A stretch of DNA of 44,625 nucleotides, from the NCBI GenBank assembly GCA_964342805.1, contig CAYFHQ010000019.1:1-44625 (forward strand), read 5' to 3'. Shown piece by piece: positions 1 to 8,456 of this stretch; the first letter of the stretch is position 1; every line of letters begins with the position of its first letter. Below the pieces are notes generated by a model, which had not been told where the DNA came from, searched no databases, and saw nothing but the letters and a program-made list of their open reading frames with translations. The DNA is from CAYFHQ01 sp964342805 (GTDB taxonomy: Bacteria; Bacillota; Clostridia; Peptostreptococcales; Acidaminobacteraceae). The translations under genes were made by a program, and so were the position numbers.

Positions 1-1364
1 CCTTGGATACCACGAACTGCTTCGTAGTCGATCTGCTCTAGGTCTTCACCTGTTAGAACGTCAGCAACTGTACGAAGAGCTGCTTCCATAACACCACCTG
101 TAGCACCGAAGATTACGCCTGCGCCAGTGTACTCACCTAGGAAGTCCTTGTCGTAATCTTCATCAGGAAGACCGTGGAAGTCCATACGCGCTTGCTTGAT
201 CATCTTACCAAGTTCACGAGTTGTGATTACTGCGTCTACGTCACGGTAGCCAGAGCCGTTCATTTCTTCACGAGCAGACTCTGTCTTCTTAGACGTACAA
301 GGCATGAAGGACACTACGAAGATCTTAGATGGATCAACGCCGTGCTTCTCAGCGTAGTAAGTCTTAGCTACAGCACCAAACATCTGCTGTGGAGACTTAC
401 AAGTAGACAGATTTTCTAGGAAATCTGGGTAGTTAAATTCTGCGTGACGAACCCAACCTGGAGAACAGGAAGTGATCATCGGCAGTTTGCCACCATTCTG
501 AATACGGTGGATCAGCTCGTTACCTTCTTCAAGGATCGTTAGATCGGCAGCGAAGTCCGTATCGTAAACCTTGTTTACGCCTAGACGACGGATTGCGGAG
601 ATCATCTTGCCAGTAACACGTGTACCAATTGGAAGACCGAACTCTTCACCTAGACCTGCACGTACAGCCGGAGCCGTCTGTGCCACTACGTGGATTTCCG
701 GATCTTCGATTGCGTCCCAAACACGCTCAATGTCTGTCTTCTCACGAAGGGCAGCAACAGGACATACAATCATACACTGACCACAGTAGATACAAGGCGC
801 ATCTGCCATGGATACGTCGAATGCTGGACCAACGATTGTGTCAAAACCACGGTTTTGGAAGTCAAGGATACCAAGACCCTGGGACTTCTTACACGCAGCT
901 ACACAACGGCCACAAAGGATACACTTGCTACCATCACGGATGATAGAAGCAGACTTGTCGTCTACCTTTGTTTCACGCTTAGCGCCTTCGAACTCAACGC
1001 CCGTGATACCTAGTTCTTCAGAAATGTTCTGTAGTTCACAGTTCTTTGAACGGTAGCATGTTAGGCACTCACGGTTGTGGTTAGCCAGGATCAGCTCAAC
1101 GTTTGTCTTTTGAGACTCACGAACACGCTTTGTGTTCGTCTTAACAACCATACCTTCACGTACAGGAAGCACACAGGATGCTTGAAGCGTACGTGCACCT
1201 TCAACCTCTACAACACAGACACGGCAAGCGCCCACTTCGTTTAGGTCTTTCAGGTAGCATAGTGTTGGAACATGGAAACCAGCTTCGCGAGCTGCTTCCA
1301 ATACAGTATAATTTGACGGCACTTCTTGTTCCATGCCGTTGATGGATAGTTTAACCATTTCCAC
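1..1364 (-). CDS. hndD: NAD(P)-linked [FeFe]-hydrogenase catalytic subunit (HndD/HydA type), 3' end outside the window
   Basis: Catalytic H-cluster subunit of a cytoplasmic multi-subunit [FeFe]-hydrogenase. Seen, numbering from the ATG at 1358: plant-type 2Fe-2S domain (C34, C45, C48, C62), His/Cys3 4Fe-4S site (H94, C98, C101, C107), two 4Fe-4S motifs (CILCGRCVAAC, CIYCGQCMIVCP), then H-cluster motif L1 as TSCSPGW (453-473) and L2 as FMPCTSKK (285-308). L3 and roughly the last 120 residues lie beyond base 1. GAGGTG sits about 8 nt before a GTG at 1364 and 14 nt before the ATG at 1358, so GTG is the likelier start. Last gene of the hndA-B-C-D series, 28 nt after hndC. Oddity: the second Cys of the usual TSCCPxW motif is Ser. 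Family assignment is firm; bifurcating versus simple NAD(P) coupling cannot be read from sequence. Confidence 0.95.
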   Translation of the reverse strand, partial: MEMVKLSINGMEQEVPSNYTVLEAAREAGFHVPTLCYLKDLNEVGACRVCVVEVEGARTLQASCVLPVREGMVVKTNTKRVRESQKTNVELILANHNRECLTCYRSKNCELQNISEELGITGVEFEGAKRETKVDDKSASIIRDGSKCILCGRCVAACKKSQGLGILDFQNRGFDTIVGPAFDVSMADAPCIYCGQCMIVCPVAALREKTDIERVWDAIEDPEIHVVAQTAPAVRAGLGEEFGLPIGTRVTGKMISAIRRLGVNKVYDTDFAADLTILEEGNELIHRIQNGGKLPMITSCSPGWVRHAEFNYPDFLENLSTCKSPQQMFGAVAKTYYAEKHGVDPSKIFVVSFMPCTSKKTESAREEMNGSGYRDVDAVITTRELGKMIKQARMDFHGLPDEDYDKDFLGEYTGAGVIFGATGGVMEAALRTVADVLTGEDLEQIDYEAVRGIQ

Positions 1365-1392
1365 TGTAGACACCTCTTCCTTTCGGATTCGA

Positions 1393-3183
1393 TTACTGCT
1401 TAACGATTACTTTAACAGGACACTTGTCGATACAAGCACCACACTTGATACACTTGTCTTGTAGGATTACGTGAGGCGCTTTACGCTCGCCTTCAATCGC
1501 GTCTACTGGACAAACGCGCGTACACGCTGTACAACCGATACATCCGTCAGCGATCACGATCTGTAGAAGATCCTTACACTCACCAGCTGGACACTTCTTG
1601 TCCTGGATGTGTGCAACATACTCGTCACGGAAATGCGTCATTGTAGAAAGTACTGGGTTTGGAGCTGTTTGACCTAGACCACAAAGAGCGGAATCTTTAA
1701 TGGAGTTTGCTAGGGACTCTAGCTTGTCAAGGTCTTCCATCTTACCCTTACCTTCTGTAATACGGTCAAGGATTTCAAGCATACGCTTTGTACCCTCACG
1801 ACATGGCGTACACTTACCACAAGACTCATCAACTGTGAAGTCTAGGAAGAAACGCGCAACGTCTACCATACAGTTGTCTTCATCCATTACGATCATACCG
1901 CCTGAACCCATCATGGAGCCCAGTTCTACTAGGTTATCGTAATCGATTGCTGTATCTAGCTCGTTTTCAGTTAGACAGCCACCAGATGGACCACCTGTCT
2001 GAACAGCCTTAAACTTCTTGCCGTTTGGAATACCGCCACCTACTTCGAAGATTACTTCGCGTAGAGTTGTACCCATTGGGATTTCAAGAAGACCAGTGTT
2101 GTTGATCTTTCCACCAAGAGCGAATACCTTCGTACCTTTAGACTTTTCAGTACCGATAGAAGCGAACCACTCTGCACCATTTAGAATGATCTGTGGAATG
2201 TTAGCATATGTCTCTACGTTGTTTAGTAGAGTAGGCATGCCGAAGATACCTTTTTGTGCTGGGAATGGAGGACGTGGACGAGGCATACCTCGCTCACCTT
2301 CGATGGAAGCGATAAGAGCTGTCTCTTCACCACATACGAATGCGCCTGCACCCAGACGGATTTCAAGGTCGAAGTTGAAGTCTGTGCCGAAGATACCTTC
2401 GCCAAGAAGACCCATTTCCTTCGCCTGATCGATAGCAATACGTAGACGGTCTACCGCGATTGGGTACTCCGCACGGATGTAAACGAAACCACGGTCAGCA
2501 CCAACAGCGTAAGCTGCGATTGCCATTGCTTCGATAATTACGTGTGGGTCACCCTCAAGGATAGAACGGTCCATGAAGGCACCTGGGTCACCCTCATCGG
2601 CGTTACAAGCCACGTACTTTTGGTCGCCCTGTGCGCCGTAAGTGAACTGCCACTTCAGACCCGCTGGGAAACCACCGCCACCACGGCCACGAAGACCGGA
2701 AGCCTTAACCGCTTCGATTACTTCTTCTTGGCTCATTTCAGTTAGAACGTGACCAAGTGCCTTGTAACCATCCATAGCGATGTATTCAGTAATTTCTTCA
2801 GGGTTGATCACACCACAGTTACGAAGTGCAATACGTTCCTGCTTCTTGTAGAAACCTACTTCGTTGATGGACTTGATTGTGTCGTCTTCCACAGATTCAC
2901 TGTAAAGAAGATCAGTTACCACACGGCCCTTTAGTAGGTGCTCTTCAGTGATTTTTGCGATATCGTCGCCAGAGATACGGCTGTAGAAAGCGCCTTCTGG
3001 GTAAACGATAACGATTGGGCCCGCTTCACAAAGACCAAAACATCCTGTGCGAACCAGTTTTACTTCATTTTCTAGATCATGTTTTTTCAGTTCTACTTCG
3101 AACTGTTTTTCAATATCAAGAGATCCGGAAGAAGTACATCCTGTACCTCCACAGATCAGTACGTGCGAACGATAAAAATCCAT
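1393..3183 (-). CDS. hndC: NADH-binding flavoprotein subunit of [FeFe]-hydrogenase (NuoF-like, HndC/HydB)
   Basis: Binds FMN and pyridine nucleotide and passes electrons between NAD(P)H and the hydrogenase iron-sulfur chain. The 596 residues show an N-terminal thioredoxin-like 2Fe-2S domain (C11, C16, C48, C52), the nucleotide-binding glycine loop GRGGGGFPAG (166-175), FMN-site motif ACNADEGDPG (about 192-201), an SLBB region, the NuoF 4Fe-4S ligands (CGKCTPC at 455-461 plus C501), and two C-terminal 4Fe-4S ferredoxin motifs (548-558 and 578-588). This is the full domain set of HydB/HndC subunits. The start has a good GGAGG. It lies between hndB and hndD in one operon. Confidence 0.97.
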   Translation of the reverse strand: MDFYRSHVLICGGTGCTSSGSLDIEKQFEVELKKHDLENEVKLVRTGCFGLCEAGPIVIVYPEGAFYSRISGDDIAKITEEHLLKGRVVTDLLYSESVEDDTIKSINEVGFYKKQERIALRNCGVINPEEITEYIAMDGYKALGHVLTEMSQEEVIEAVKASGLRGRGGGGFPAGLKWQFTYGAQGDQKYVACNADEGDPGAFMDRSILEGDPHVIIEAMAIAAYAVGADRGFVYIRAEYPIAVDRLRIAIDQAKEMGLLGEGIFGTDFNFDLEIRLGAGAFVCGEETALIASIEGERGMPRPRPPFPAQKGIFGMPTLLNNVETYANIPQIILNGAEWFASIGTEKSKGTKVFALGGKINNTGLLEIPMGTTLREVIFEVGGGIPNGKKFKAVQTGGPSGGCLTENELDTAIDYDNLVELGSMMGSGGMIVMDEDNCMVDVARFFLDFTVDESCGKCTPCREGTKRMLEILDRITEGKGKMEDLDKLESLANSIKDSALCGLGQTAPNPVLSTMTHFRDEYVAHIQDKKCPAGECKDLLQIVIADGCIGCTACTRVCPVDAIEGERKAPHVILQDKCIKCGACIDKCPVKVIVKQ

Positions 3184-3209
3184 TACGCTACCTCCTGTAA
3201 GTATCTGGT

Positions 3210-3578
3210 CTATTTGTCAACGGAGCCGATTACGTAGTCAGATACAACTTGACCGTTTACGATGTGCTCAGCAACAACGCGAACTGCCTTTTCTGCATCC
3301 ATTTCCACGTAAGTTACCTTGTCATCGCCTTCTTTGTAGACTTCGATGATAGGTTCCAGACGACAAACGCCGATACAACCAGTTTGAGTAACTTCAACGT
3401 CACCCAGGTTACGCTTCTGAACTTCTTCAAGTAGTGCGTTTAGTACAGGTCTTGCACCTGCAGAGATACCGCATGTTGCCATACCAACAACAATACGTGT
3501 ACCCTTTCTATCTTTTCGAAGATCCACTTTCTTCAGTGCTTCTTCACGGATTTTCGCGAGCTCTGCTAAAGATTTCAT
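3210..3578 (-). CDS. hndB: Thioredoxin-like 2Fe-2S ferredoxin-domain subunit (HndB-like)
   Basis: Small hydrogenase-operon protein of 122 residues with a thioredoxin-like ferredoxin fold, the same fold as the N-terminus of its neighbour HndC. Only three likely ligand cysteines are visible: C36 in the MATCGISAGA segment, then C68 and C72 in GCIGVC. The partner five residues after C36, present in HndC as CGGTGC, is Gly here. The N-terminus is a short charged helix. AGGAGG lies 7 nt before the ATG. It sits between hndA and hndC, matching the hndABCD order known from Desulfovibrio fructosovorans. A role as electron-transfer or assembly subunit is inferred; whether the cluster binds normally is unknown. 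Confidence 0.9.
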   Translation of the reverse strand: MKSLAELAKIREEALKKVDLRKDRKGTRIVVGMATCGISAGARPVLNALLEEVQKRNLGDVEVTQTGCIGVCRLEPIIEVYKEGDDKVTYVEMDAEKAVRVVAEHIVNGQVVSDYVIGSVDK

Positions 3579-3593
3579 CGTGTACCCTCCTAT

Positions 3594-4073
3594 TTAATCG
3601 TTGTACTTTTCCAGGATACCTGGAATATCAGACTCTACCAGACGACCGTAAACATCTTCGTTTACCGTAAGTACTGGAGCTAGACCGCATGCACCGATAC
3701 AACGAGTTGCCTCTAGAGAGAACTTACCGTCTTCACGAGTGCCGCCTACCTTCACGTCAAGGTCACGGCTGATTCTGTCGATCAGTGCCTGTGCCCCCTT
3801 AACGTAGCAAGCTGTACCAAGACAAACGCCAATGTGGAATTCGCCATTTGGCTCTAGCGAGAACTGAGAGTAGAATGTTACAACTCCGTAGATCTCCGCC
3901 ATTGGAACGCCCATTTCTTTGGAAATGTGCTTTTGTACTTCCAGTGGAAGTGCGCCGAAAATGTGCTGACCAGCGTGTAGCACTGGCATTAGTGCGCCAT
4001 CAGTGCCCTTGTACTTTGCAATCGCTTCATCAAGCTGTGCAAAGTTCTCTTTGCTCAAAAGTTCTTTGGCCAT
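3594..4073 (-). CDS. hndA: NuoE-like 2Fe-2S subunit of [FeFe]-hydrogenase (HndA/HydC)
   Basis: A 24-kDa-type thioredoxin-fold ferredoxin subunit partnering the NuoF-like HndC. The 159 residues hold the conserved helical N-terminal half (VLHAGQHIFGALP, IYGVVTFYSQF) and four cluster cysteines, C84 and C89 (CLGTAC) and C125 and C129 (CIGAC). This is the normal length and layout for NuoE/HydC. First gene of the hnd operon. A GGGAGG lies about 11 nt before the ATG, a little far. The stretch upstream to 4791 has no gene and presumably holds the operon's control region. Confidence 0.96.
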   Translation of the reverse strand: MAKELLSKENFAQLDEAIAKYKGTDGALMPVLHAGQHIFGALPLEVQKHISKEMGVPMAEIYGVVTFYSQFSLEPNGEFHIGVCLGTACYVKGAQALIDRISRDLDVKVGGTREDGKFSLEATRCIGACGLAPVLTVNEDVYGRLVESDIPGILEKYND

Positions 4074-4149
4074 GGTCTTTCTTTCCTCCCTTTTATTCTT
4101 CTCATATCATCCCAACGTGACTACATCCGCAGTGCGAATTCTCCCCATA

Positions 4150-4161
4150 GTCACAGGTGAC
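4150..4161. promoter_or_regulatory. Palindrome upstream of hndA (possible operator)
   Basis: GTCAC-AG-GTGAC lies about 80 nt before the hndA ATG. Further upstream on the minus strand are TTGTTT (4216-4221), TTGACA (4209-4214) and TATAAA (4195-4200), but no pair has ideal spacing, so the hnd promoter is not resolved. No Rex-type palindrome was seen. The operator role is a guess from position only. Confidence 0.2.
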
Positions 4162-4396
4162 ATAAATATAGAGTTGAGTAGGGCAAAATAATTATTTATA
4201 CCCTGCCATGTCAATAAACAACATTTATCTTCAGTCCCAAGTGGCCACCCATGCAAGATGGGTTCGTTAAACTTGTAACTTGAAAATCTAAAAAAATAGT
4301 CTTTCGTGGAAACCCCGGTATCACAGCGTCTCGGAAAATGTCAGAAAATTCACGAAAACGACAGACCTTCTAACAGCATTTTCCTAATCCGGGTAT

Positions 4397-4585
4397 AAAA
4401 AAAGCACCACCCGTGGATTTGTATAATACTGTATACACAATATTCCCCATAAAAAGCGCCTCACAGGGCGACTTCTTAATTCCAAGGTTTTTGCTCGGAT
4501 TTCCTCATTATCAATATCGCCAATACCCGGAGTCCCTGCCCCAAGTATTGGCGATTAAATGTTCGTTAATTTTTTTGCAATTTAC
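4397..4585 (-). ncRNA. Candidate small RNA or leader RNA upstream of the hnd operon
   Basis: Downstream of a strong promoter, the minus-strand RNA would carry an 11-bp perfect stem (4516-4526 with 4545-4555, GTATTGGCGAT arms) capped by an 18-nt G-rich loop. It then has a GC-rich hairpin, CGCC/GGCG around CTGTGA (4457-4470), followed by five U, and a second U7 tract (4397-4403) after a weak CCAC/GTGG hairpin. CAGGG in the large loop can pair with CCCTG in the terminator-like hairpin, so a pseudoknot or switch is possible. No RBS-ORF was seen. It matches no RNA class I recognise. It could be a free small RNA ending near 4451 or 4397, or a long hnd leader. Confidence 0.35.
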
Positions 4586-4591
4586 AGAGGT

Positions 4592-4619
4592 ATTATATCA
4601 CGTATTTTTGAACTGTAAA
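4592..4619 (-). promoter_or_regulatory. Sigma-A promoter with extended -10, minus strand, in the hprK-hnd gap
   Basis: Reading the minus strand: -35 TTTACA (4614-4619), 16-nt spacer, TGA plus TATAAT (4592-4600). Predicted start is near 4585, over 500 nt before hndA. The rest of the gap to hprK (4620-4791) is AT-rich and holds only a weak hairpin (ACTTTC/GAAAGT) followed at a distance by a T-run, perhaps the hprK terminator. Confidence 0.6.
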
Positions 4620-4791
4620 CGAAATTCGACAAAAAATCTACAGACTTTCTACGAAAGTGTGTTGAGAAAAATTCTTATTTGCCAATACCTTGTAAATCGG
4701 TTTTTTCCTACTATATATATAGGGATTTCCTGACACCTTGTGAGAACCATTATCCTTTGGCTTTTTCCCTCATCGGATGCGCCCTATCCTA

Positions 4792-5700
4792 CTAAAACTT
4801 GGCCCGCAACCGTCTATCCAATTCCTTGGCTGCGTTGTAGCCTTCGGCCCTTTGTCTGTGGTTGGTGGCAGCAGCCTCTAGAATCACAGCGAGGTTTCGT
4901 CCTGGCTTGACTGGAATATGAAGGGCTGGTACCTGCTTGTCTAGAATGTCAATATACTTGTCTTCTAGGCCCAGGCGGTCATAGGCATGGCCGTCTTTCC
5001 ACTCTTCCAGCTGGACTACCATGTCAATAAACTTGCTGTTCCGTACTGACGCCACACCATAGAGCTTGGCCACGTCCAAAATACCAATCCCCCTGATTTC
5101 AAGGAAGTTCTTAATAAGCTCTGGGGACTTGCCCACCAGACTACCATCCTGGTTGAGCTTGATCTCAATGGCGTCATCGGCCACAAATCGGTGGCCCCGC
5201 TTTACCAACTCCAGGGCACACTCAGACTTACCAATACCACTCTTGCCCAGGATCAGGATACCCACACCGAATACGTCCACAAGAACGCCGTGGAGGGTGA
5301 CCGTAGGCGCCAGACAGTCTTCCAAATAGTCAATGATCTTGCTGACAAAAGAAGTGGTAGACAGGGGCGTTCTCACGATATGTCGGTTGTACTTTTTCGC
5401 AGCCTCTAAAAACTCAGGGAAGACTTCCTGATTCCGAGTGAATACAACAACAGGAATTTCATAGGAAAAGAACTTGTCTGCAATTTCTGTCCGCTTTTCA
5501 TCGTCCAAAGTTTCGAAATAGGCATACTCGTTCTTGCCCACCAGCTGGACACGGTTTTTTACAAAGTAGGCATAAAAGCCTGCCAACTGTAGGCCAATAC
5601 GGTTGAGTTCTGCCGTTCGGATTTCCAAGCTTTCTGGACCTTCCGTAATCCTCTCTAACTGCAAATCCTTGATCATGTCATCCAAGCGAACCACGCCCAT
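4792..5700 (-). CDS. hprK: HPr kinase/phosphorylase HprK
   Basis: Phosphorylates and dephosphorylates Ser46 of HPr (and Crh) in carbon catabolite control. The Walker A loop GKSGIGKS is at about residues 152-159, followed by the acidic ADDAIEI segment and the family signature EIRGIGILDV. The reading frame is open up to 5751, inside uvrC, but the start at 5700 (MGVVRLDDMI) is chosen. It has AAAGGAG 7 nt upstream, fits the usual N-terminus of the family, and gives the normal length of 302 residues. It follows uvrC by 31 nt in the same operon. Presence of HprK fits a low-GC Gram-positive relative. Confidence 0.95.
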   Translation of the reverse strand: MGVVRLDDMIKDLQLERITEGPESLEIRTAELNRIGLQLAGFYAYFVKNRVQLVGKNEYAYFETLDDEKRTEIADKFFSYEIPVVVFTRNQEVFPEFLEAAKKYNRHIVRTPLSTTSFVSKIIDYLEDCLAPTVTLHGVLVDVFGVGILILGKSGIGKSECALELVKRGHRFVADDAIEIKLNQDGSLVGKSPELIKNFLEIRGIGILDVAKLYGVASVRNSKFIDMVVQLEEWKDGHAYDRLGLEDKYIDILDKQVPALHIPVKPGRNLAVILEAAATNHRQRAEGYNAAKELDRRLRAKF

Positions 5701-5731
5701 GGTGTAGCTCCTTTCCATCAACTTATATAAA

Positions 5732-7606
5732 TTAGACATCTTGTTCCTCACTAACCTCTTCTACATGAAAATACGCATAGACTGCCTTAGCCGCCCGGGC
5801 ATTCATGCCGTCGGCCTCAGCCAGCTCTTCCAACGATGCTTCTTTAATCTTCTCCACAGACTTAAAGTGCTTGAGCAAGGCCGTCCGTCGCACCTTACCA
5901 ATCCCGTCAATATCGTCGAGGACAGAATGAACCATTTGCTTGGCCCGTAGACTCCTGTGGTACTCGACTGCAAAGCGGTGGACCTCTTCCTGGATACCAT
6001 ACACATACTGGAAGGCTTCTCGATAAGACTTGAGGGGAAGCATGGTCTCATTGAAATACAAGCGGTCCGTCCGGTGGCGGTCATCCTTAACCATACCTGC
6101 CACTGGGATGTCGATCTCCAGGGCCTTGAGGACATCCAGCACTGCATTGACATGCCCCTTACCCCCGTCAATCAGGAGCAAGTCTGGAAAGACATTGAAC
6201 TTGCCATCGGCCAGGCCATTTTCTTTTAACTGGTCCTGCTCTTCCTTGCCCCTGCGGAAACGGCGATAGAGGACTTCCATCATAGAGGCGTAGTCATCTG
6301 CCCCTTCCACAGTTTTAATCTTAAACCTACGGTAGTCACTACGTTTCTTCTTGCCGTCTTCATAGACGACCATGGACCCAACGGACAGGACCCCAAAGAT
6401 ATTGGAAATATCATAGGCTTCGATCCTACGGATGGGTTTATCCAGACCCAGGAGTTCATTCAACTGCTGCTGGATGGTGAAGACCCGGAGTTTTTCCGTT
6501 TCAATCTTTTCCTTGAACTTTTCCAGGTATTCCTCAGCATTTTTCCGTACCATCTCTGTGAGTTTCTTTTTGTCACCCCGTTGAGGAATATGAAGTTTGA
6601 CCTTGTAGCCCGCCTTGGACCCCAGCCAAGCCTCCAAAAGTTCTTGGTCTTCCGGTTCTTCTATCAACATGATTTCCTTGGGGATCATGGCCGTCCCTCC
6701 ATAATACTGGAGGAGGAAACTAGACAACATTTCTCCTGTGCTTTCATAGGCGGAGTCCTCTGAAACATACTCCTCCTTGCCCAGGAGCTTGCCCCCCCTA
6801 ACAAAGAAAATCATGATACAAATCTGACCCATATTCTCTGCCCAGGCAATAATGTCCTGGTTGACGTCATGGTCGGTTACCACTTTTTGCTTGACCGTTA
6901 ACCGCTTGAGGGCGTCCATCTGGTCCCGGTACATGGTGGCCTTTTCAAAGTTGAGCTTTTCGGCCGCAGCCCGCATTTTCACTTCTATGGCCGCCATGAC
7001 CTTGTCATGCTTGCCACTGAGAAACTCCATGATCTCATTAATCTGTTCCATATAGGCCTCATGGTGGACATCACCCTTGCAGGGGCCCAGACACTGGCGA
7101 ATATGATAGTTGAGGCAGGGCCGACTATGGGGCTTACTCAAGTCCTTGTTACACCGCCTAATCTGATAAATTTGCACCAGGGTATCAATGGTGGTATTGA
7201 CTGCCCCTACGTCTGTATAGGGGCCAAAATACTTGCACTTGTCCTTGCGGAACTTCCTGGTTTTCATGATCCGGGGCCACTTTTCATTGATGGTCACCTT
7301 GATATAAGGGTAGGCCTTGTCGTCCTTAAGCAAGACATTAAACCGAGGCTTATGCTGCTTGATCAAGTTGGCCTCTAGGATCAGGGCCTCCATTTCTGAG
7401 TCGGTAATGATATACTCGAACTCCTTAATATTGACCACCATGGTCTGGACCTTAGGGGCGTGGGAGTTAAAACCAACGAAATAGGAAGACACCCTGTTCT
7501 TCAGGTTCTTGGACTTGCCAACATATATTATATTCCCGTAGGCATCTTTCATGAGATAGACACCTGGTTTTTGTGGGAGTTTTTTCAGTTGTTCTTTGAT
7601 ATTCAT
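5732..7606 (-). CDS. uvrC: Excinuclease ABC subunit C
   Basis: Makes both incisions in nucleotide excision repair after UvrA2B2 loads UvrB at damage. The 624 residues contain the N-terminal GIY-YIG nuclease (GVYLMKDAYGNIIYVGKSKN), a four-Cys iron-sulfur motif (C-x11-C-x7-C-x3-C ending QCLGPC), the UvrB-binding UVR helix pair (about 205-240), the RNase H-like second nuclease (YDISNIFG, LLLIDGGKGH) and a C-terminal helix-hairpin-helix. Full length. AGGTG precedes the ATG. It lies on the same strand as uvrB and uvrA but is separated from them by an RloAB-like pair, a repeat and a gene on the other strand. Confidence 0.98.
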   Translation of the reverse strand: MNIKEQLKKLPQKPGVYLMKDAYGNIIYVGKSKNLKNRVSSYFVGFNSHAPKVQTMVVNIKEFEYIITDSEMEALILEANLIKQHKPRFNVLLKDDKAYPYIKVTINEKWPRIMKTRKFRKDKCKYFGPYTDVGAVNTTIDTLVQIYQIRRCNKDLSKPHSRPCLNYHIRQCLGPCKGDVHHEAYMEQINEIMEFLSGKHDKVMAAIEVKMRAAAEKLNFEKATMYRDQMDALKRLTVKQKVVTDHDVNQDIIAWAENMGQICIMIFFVRGGKLLGKEEYVSEDSAYESTGEMLSSFLLQYYGGTAMIPKEIMLIEEPEDQELLEAWLGSKAGYKVKLHIPQRGDKKKLTEMVRKNAEEYLEKFKEKIETEKLRVFTIQQQLNELLGLDKPIRRIEAYDISNIFGVLSVGSMVVYEDGKKKRSDYRRFKIKTVEGADDYASMMEVLYRRFRRGKEEQDQLKENGLADGKFNVFPDLLLIDGGKGHVNAVLDVLKALEIDIPVAGMVKDDRHRTDRLYFNETMLPLKSYREAFQYVYGIQEEVHRFAVEYHRSLRAKQMVHSVLDDIDGIGKVRRTALLKHFKSVEKIKEASLEELAEADGMNARAAKAVYAYFHVEEVSEEQDV

Positions 7607-7641
7607 GGGGATTCACCTACCATTCTCACTTCATTCCCCGT

Positions 7642-7669
7642 ATAATAGCAGTGGGTAGTCTGCTGCCAA
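7642..7669 (-). promoter_or_regulatory. Probable uvrC-hprK promoter
   Basis: Minus-strand TTGGCA (7664-7669), 16-nt spacer, TATTAT (7642-7647). It overlaps a GTGGGT/ACCCAC inverted repeat (7651-7656 and 7673-7678) that could be an operator. No LexA box (CGAAC-N4-GTTYG) is visible here, unlike at uvrB. Confidence 0.45.
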
Positions 7670-7716
7670 TATACCCACCTACATAATATAGTAGCATGTT
7701 CTGAGGAGGATTTCAC

Positions 7717-8397
7717 ATGCGCAACAGCATTCGCGTCACCCAGTTTGTCATTGCATTCATGGTCACTGTTGTATTGTACGCCCTGGTTCTACCCCAGTTC
7801 GACATCTTCTACATGACCGACTATCACTTTCTAGCGACTGGCCTTGGACTGGTTCTACTGGTCTTTCCAGCTGTGCTGGCTATCTCCAGATACGCTTTTT
7901 CCTTTAAAAACTATGACCCGGGCAAATTTTTCTTTGCCACAGTCCTACATAAAAAAGGCATTTGGCGCCACCGGATTATCTTTTGGGCCCTGCTAGGGGT
8001 TATTCTTCTAACACCAGTGGTTCGAGGCATTGTTGCCCTTAACACCGAGGCCCTGGTCATTATTGCAGGCATGTATATCGTTTTAATCGAGTTCCTTCTG
8101 CGTTTAACTTACCTATCCACCCAGGCCCATTTTATGAGCGACGCCATTATTATCCGAGGTATCGATCTGCGGCCTGACTTCCCTGTGGGAGAACCCATTC
8201 GAAACAACTGTGGCACCTACAGTTACAGGTCCATCGCTGCCTTTGTGGTTGAGGGTAACCACTTCCACTTTGTTCTTAAAGACCAGGAAGGGGTGCTTGA
8301 TGTGCTGATTCCCCAGGACAAGGTACAAAACATAGTGGCCTTTTTATCCAGTAAAGAAATCCCTCGTAAACATGCCCACGAGGTGGAAAGAATGTAA
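7717..8397 (+). CDS. Predicted four-helix membrane protein with a C-terminal PH-like domain, function unknown
   Basis: One of the few plus-strand genes, divergent from uvrC. GAGGAGG lies 7 nt before the ATG, so translation is credible. The 226 residues contain four hydrophobic helices at about 8-30, 39-60, 85-105 and 108-130. A soluble C-terminal stretch (about 135-220) alternates short beta-like segments (AIIIRGIDL, IAAFVVEGNHFHFVL, GVLDVLIPQD), resembling bacterial PH-like domains of DUF5673/YcxB type. I do not recognise the family by name. The gene ends at the repeat-split terminator at 8457-8661. No function is proposed. Confidence 0.7.
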   Translation: MRNSIRVTQFVIAFMVTVVLYALVLPQFDIFYMTDYHFLATGLGLVLLVFPAVLAISRYAFSFKNYDPGKFFFATVLHKKGIWRHRIIFWALLGVILLTPVVRGIVALNTEALVIIAGMYIVLIEFLLRLTYLSTQAHFMSDAIIIRGIDLRPDFPVGEPIRNNCGTYSYRSIAAFVVEGNHFHFVLKDQEGVLDVLIPQDKVQNIVAFLSSKEIPRKHAHEVERM

Positions 8398-8456
8398 TAC
8401 GCCATGGAGCTATTTATCCTAATTGAACATGAGTTTTAAGTCTTACTTACAAAAAT

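Noticed and set aside
571..1056. Plus-strand ORFs opposite hndD, and similar long antisense ORFs opposite uvrA, uvrB, ilvD and ilvB
   Set aside because: They are shadows of well-supported genes, with no RBS and low-complexity Arg/Ser/Pro-rich translations.
4195..4221. Rex or sigma-54 site before hndA
   Set aside because: Only one half-site resembles Rex (TTGTTTA), and the GG/GC spacing is wrong for a -24/-12 promoter.
4516..4555. Stem-loop as a simple terminator of hprK
   Set aside because: No T-tract follows on the minus strand, and a strong promoter lies between it and hprK.
5701..5751. Upstream GTG start of hprK
   Set aside because: It lies inside uvrC without an RBS; the ATG at 5700 has AAAGGAG at 7 nt and matches the family N-terminus.
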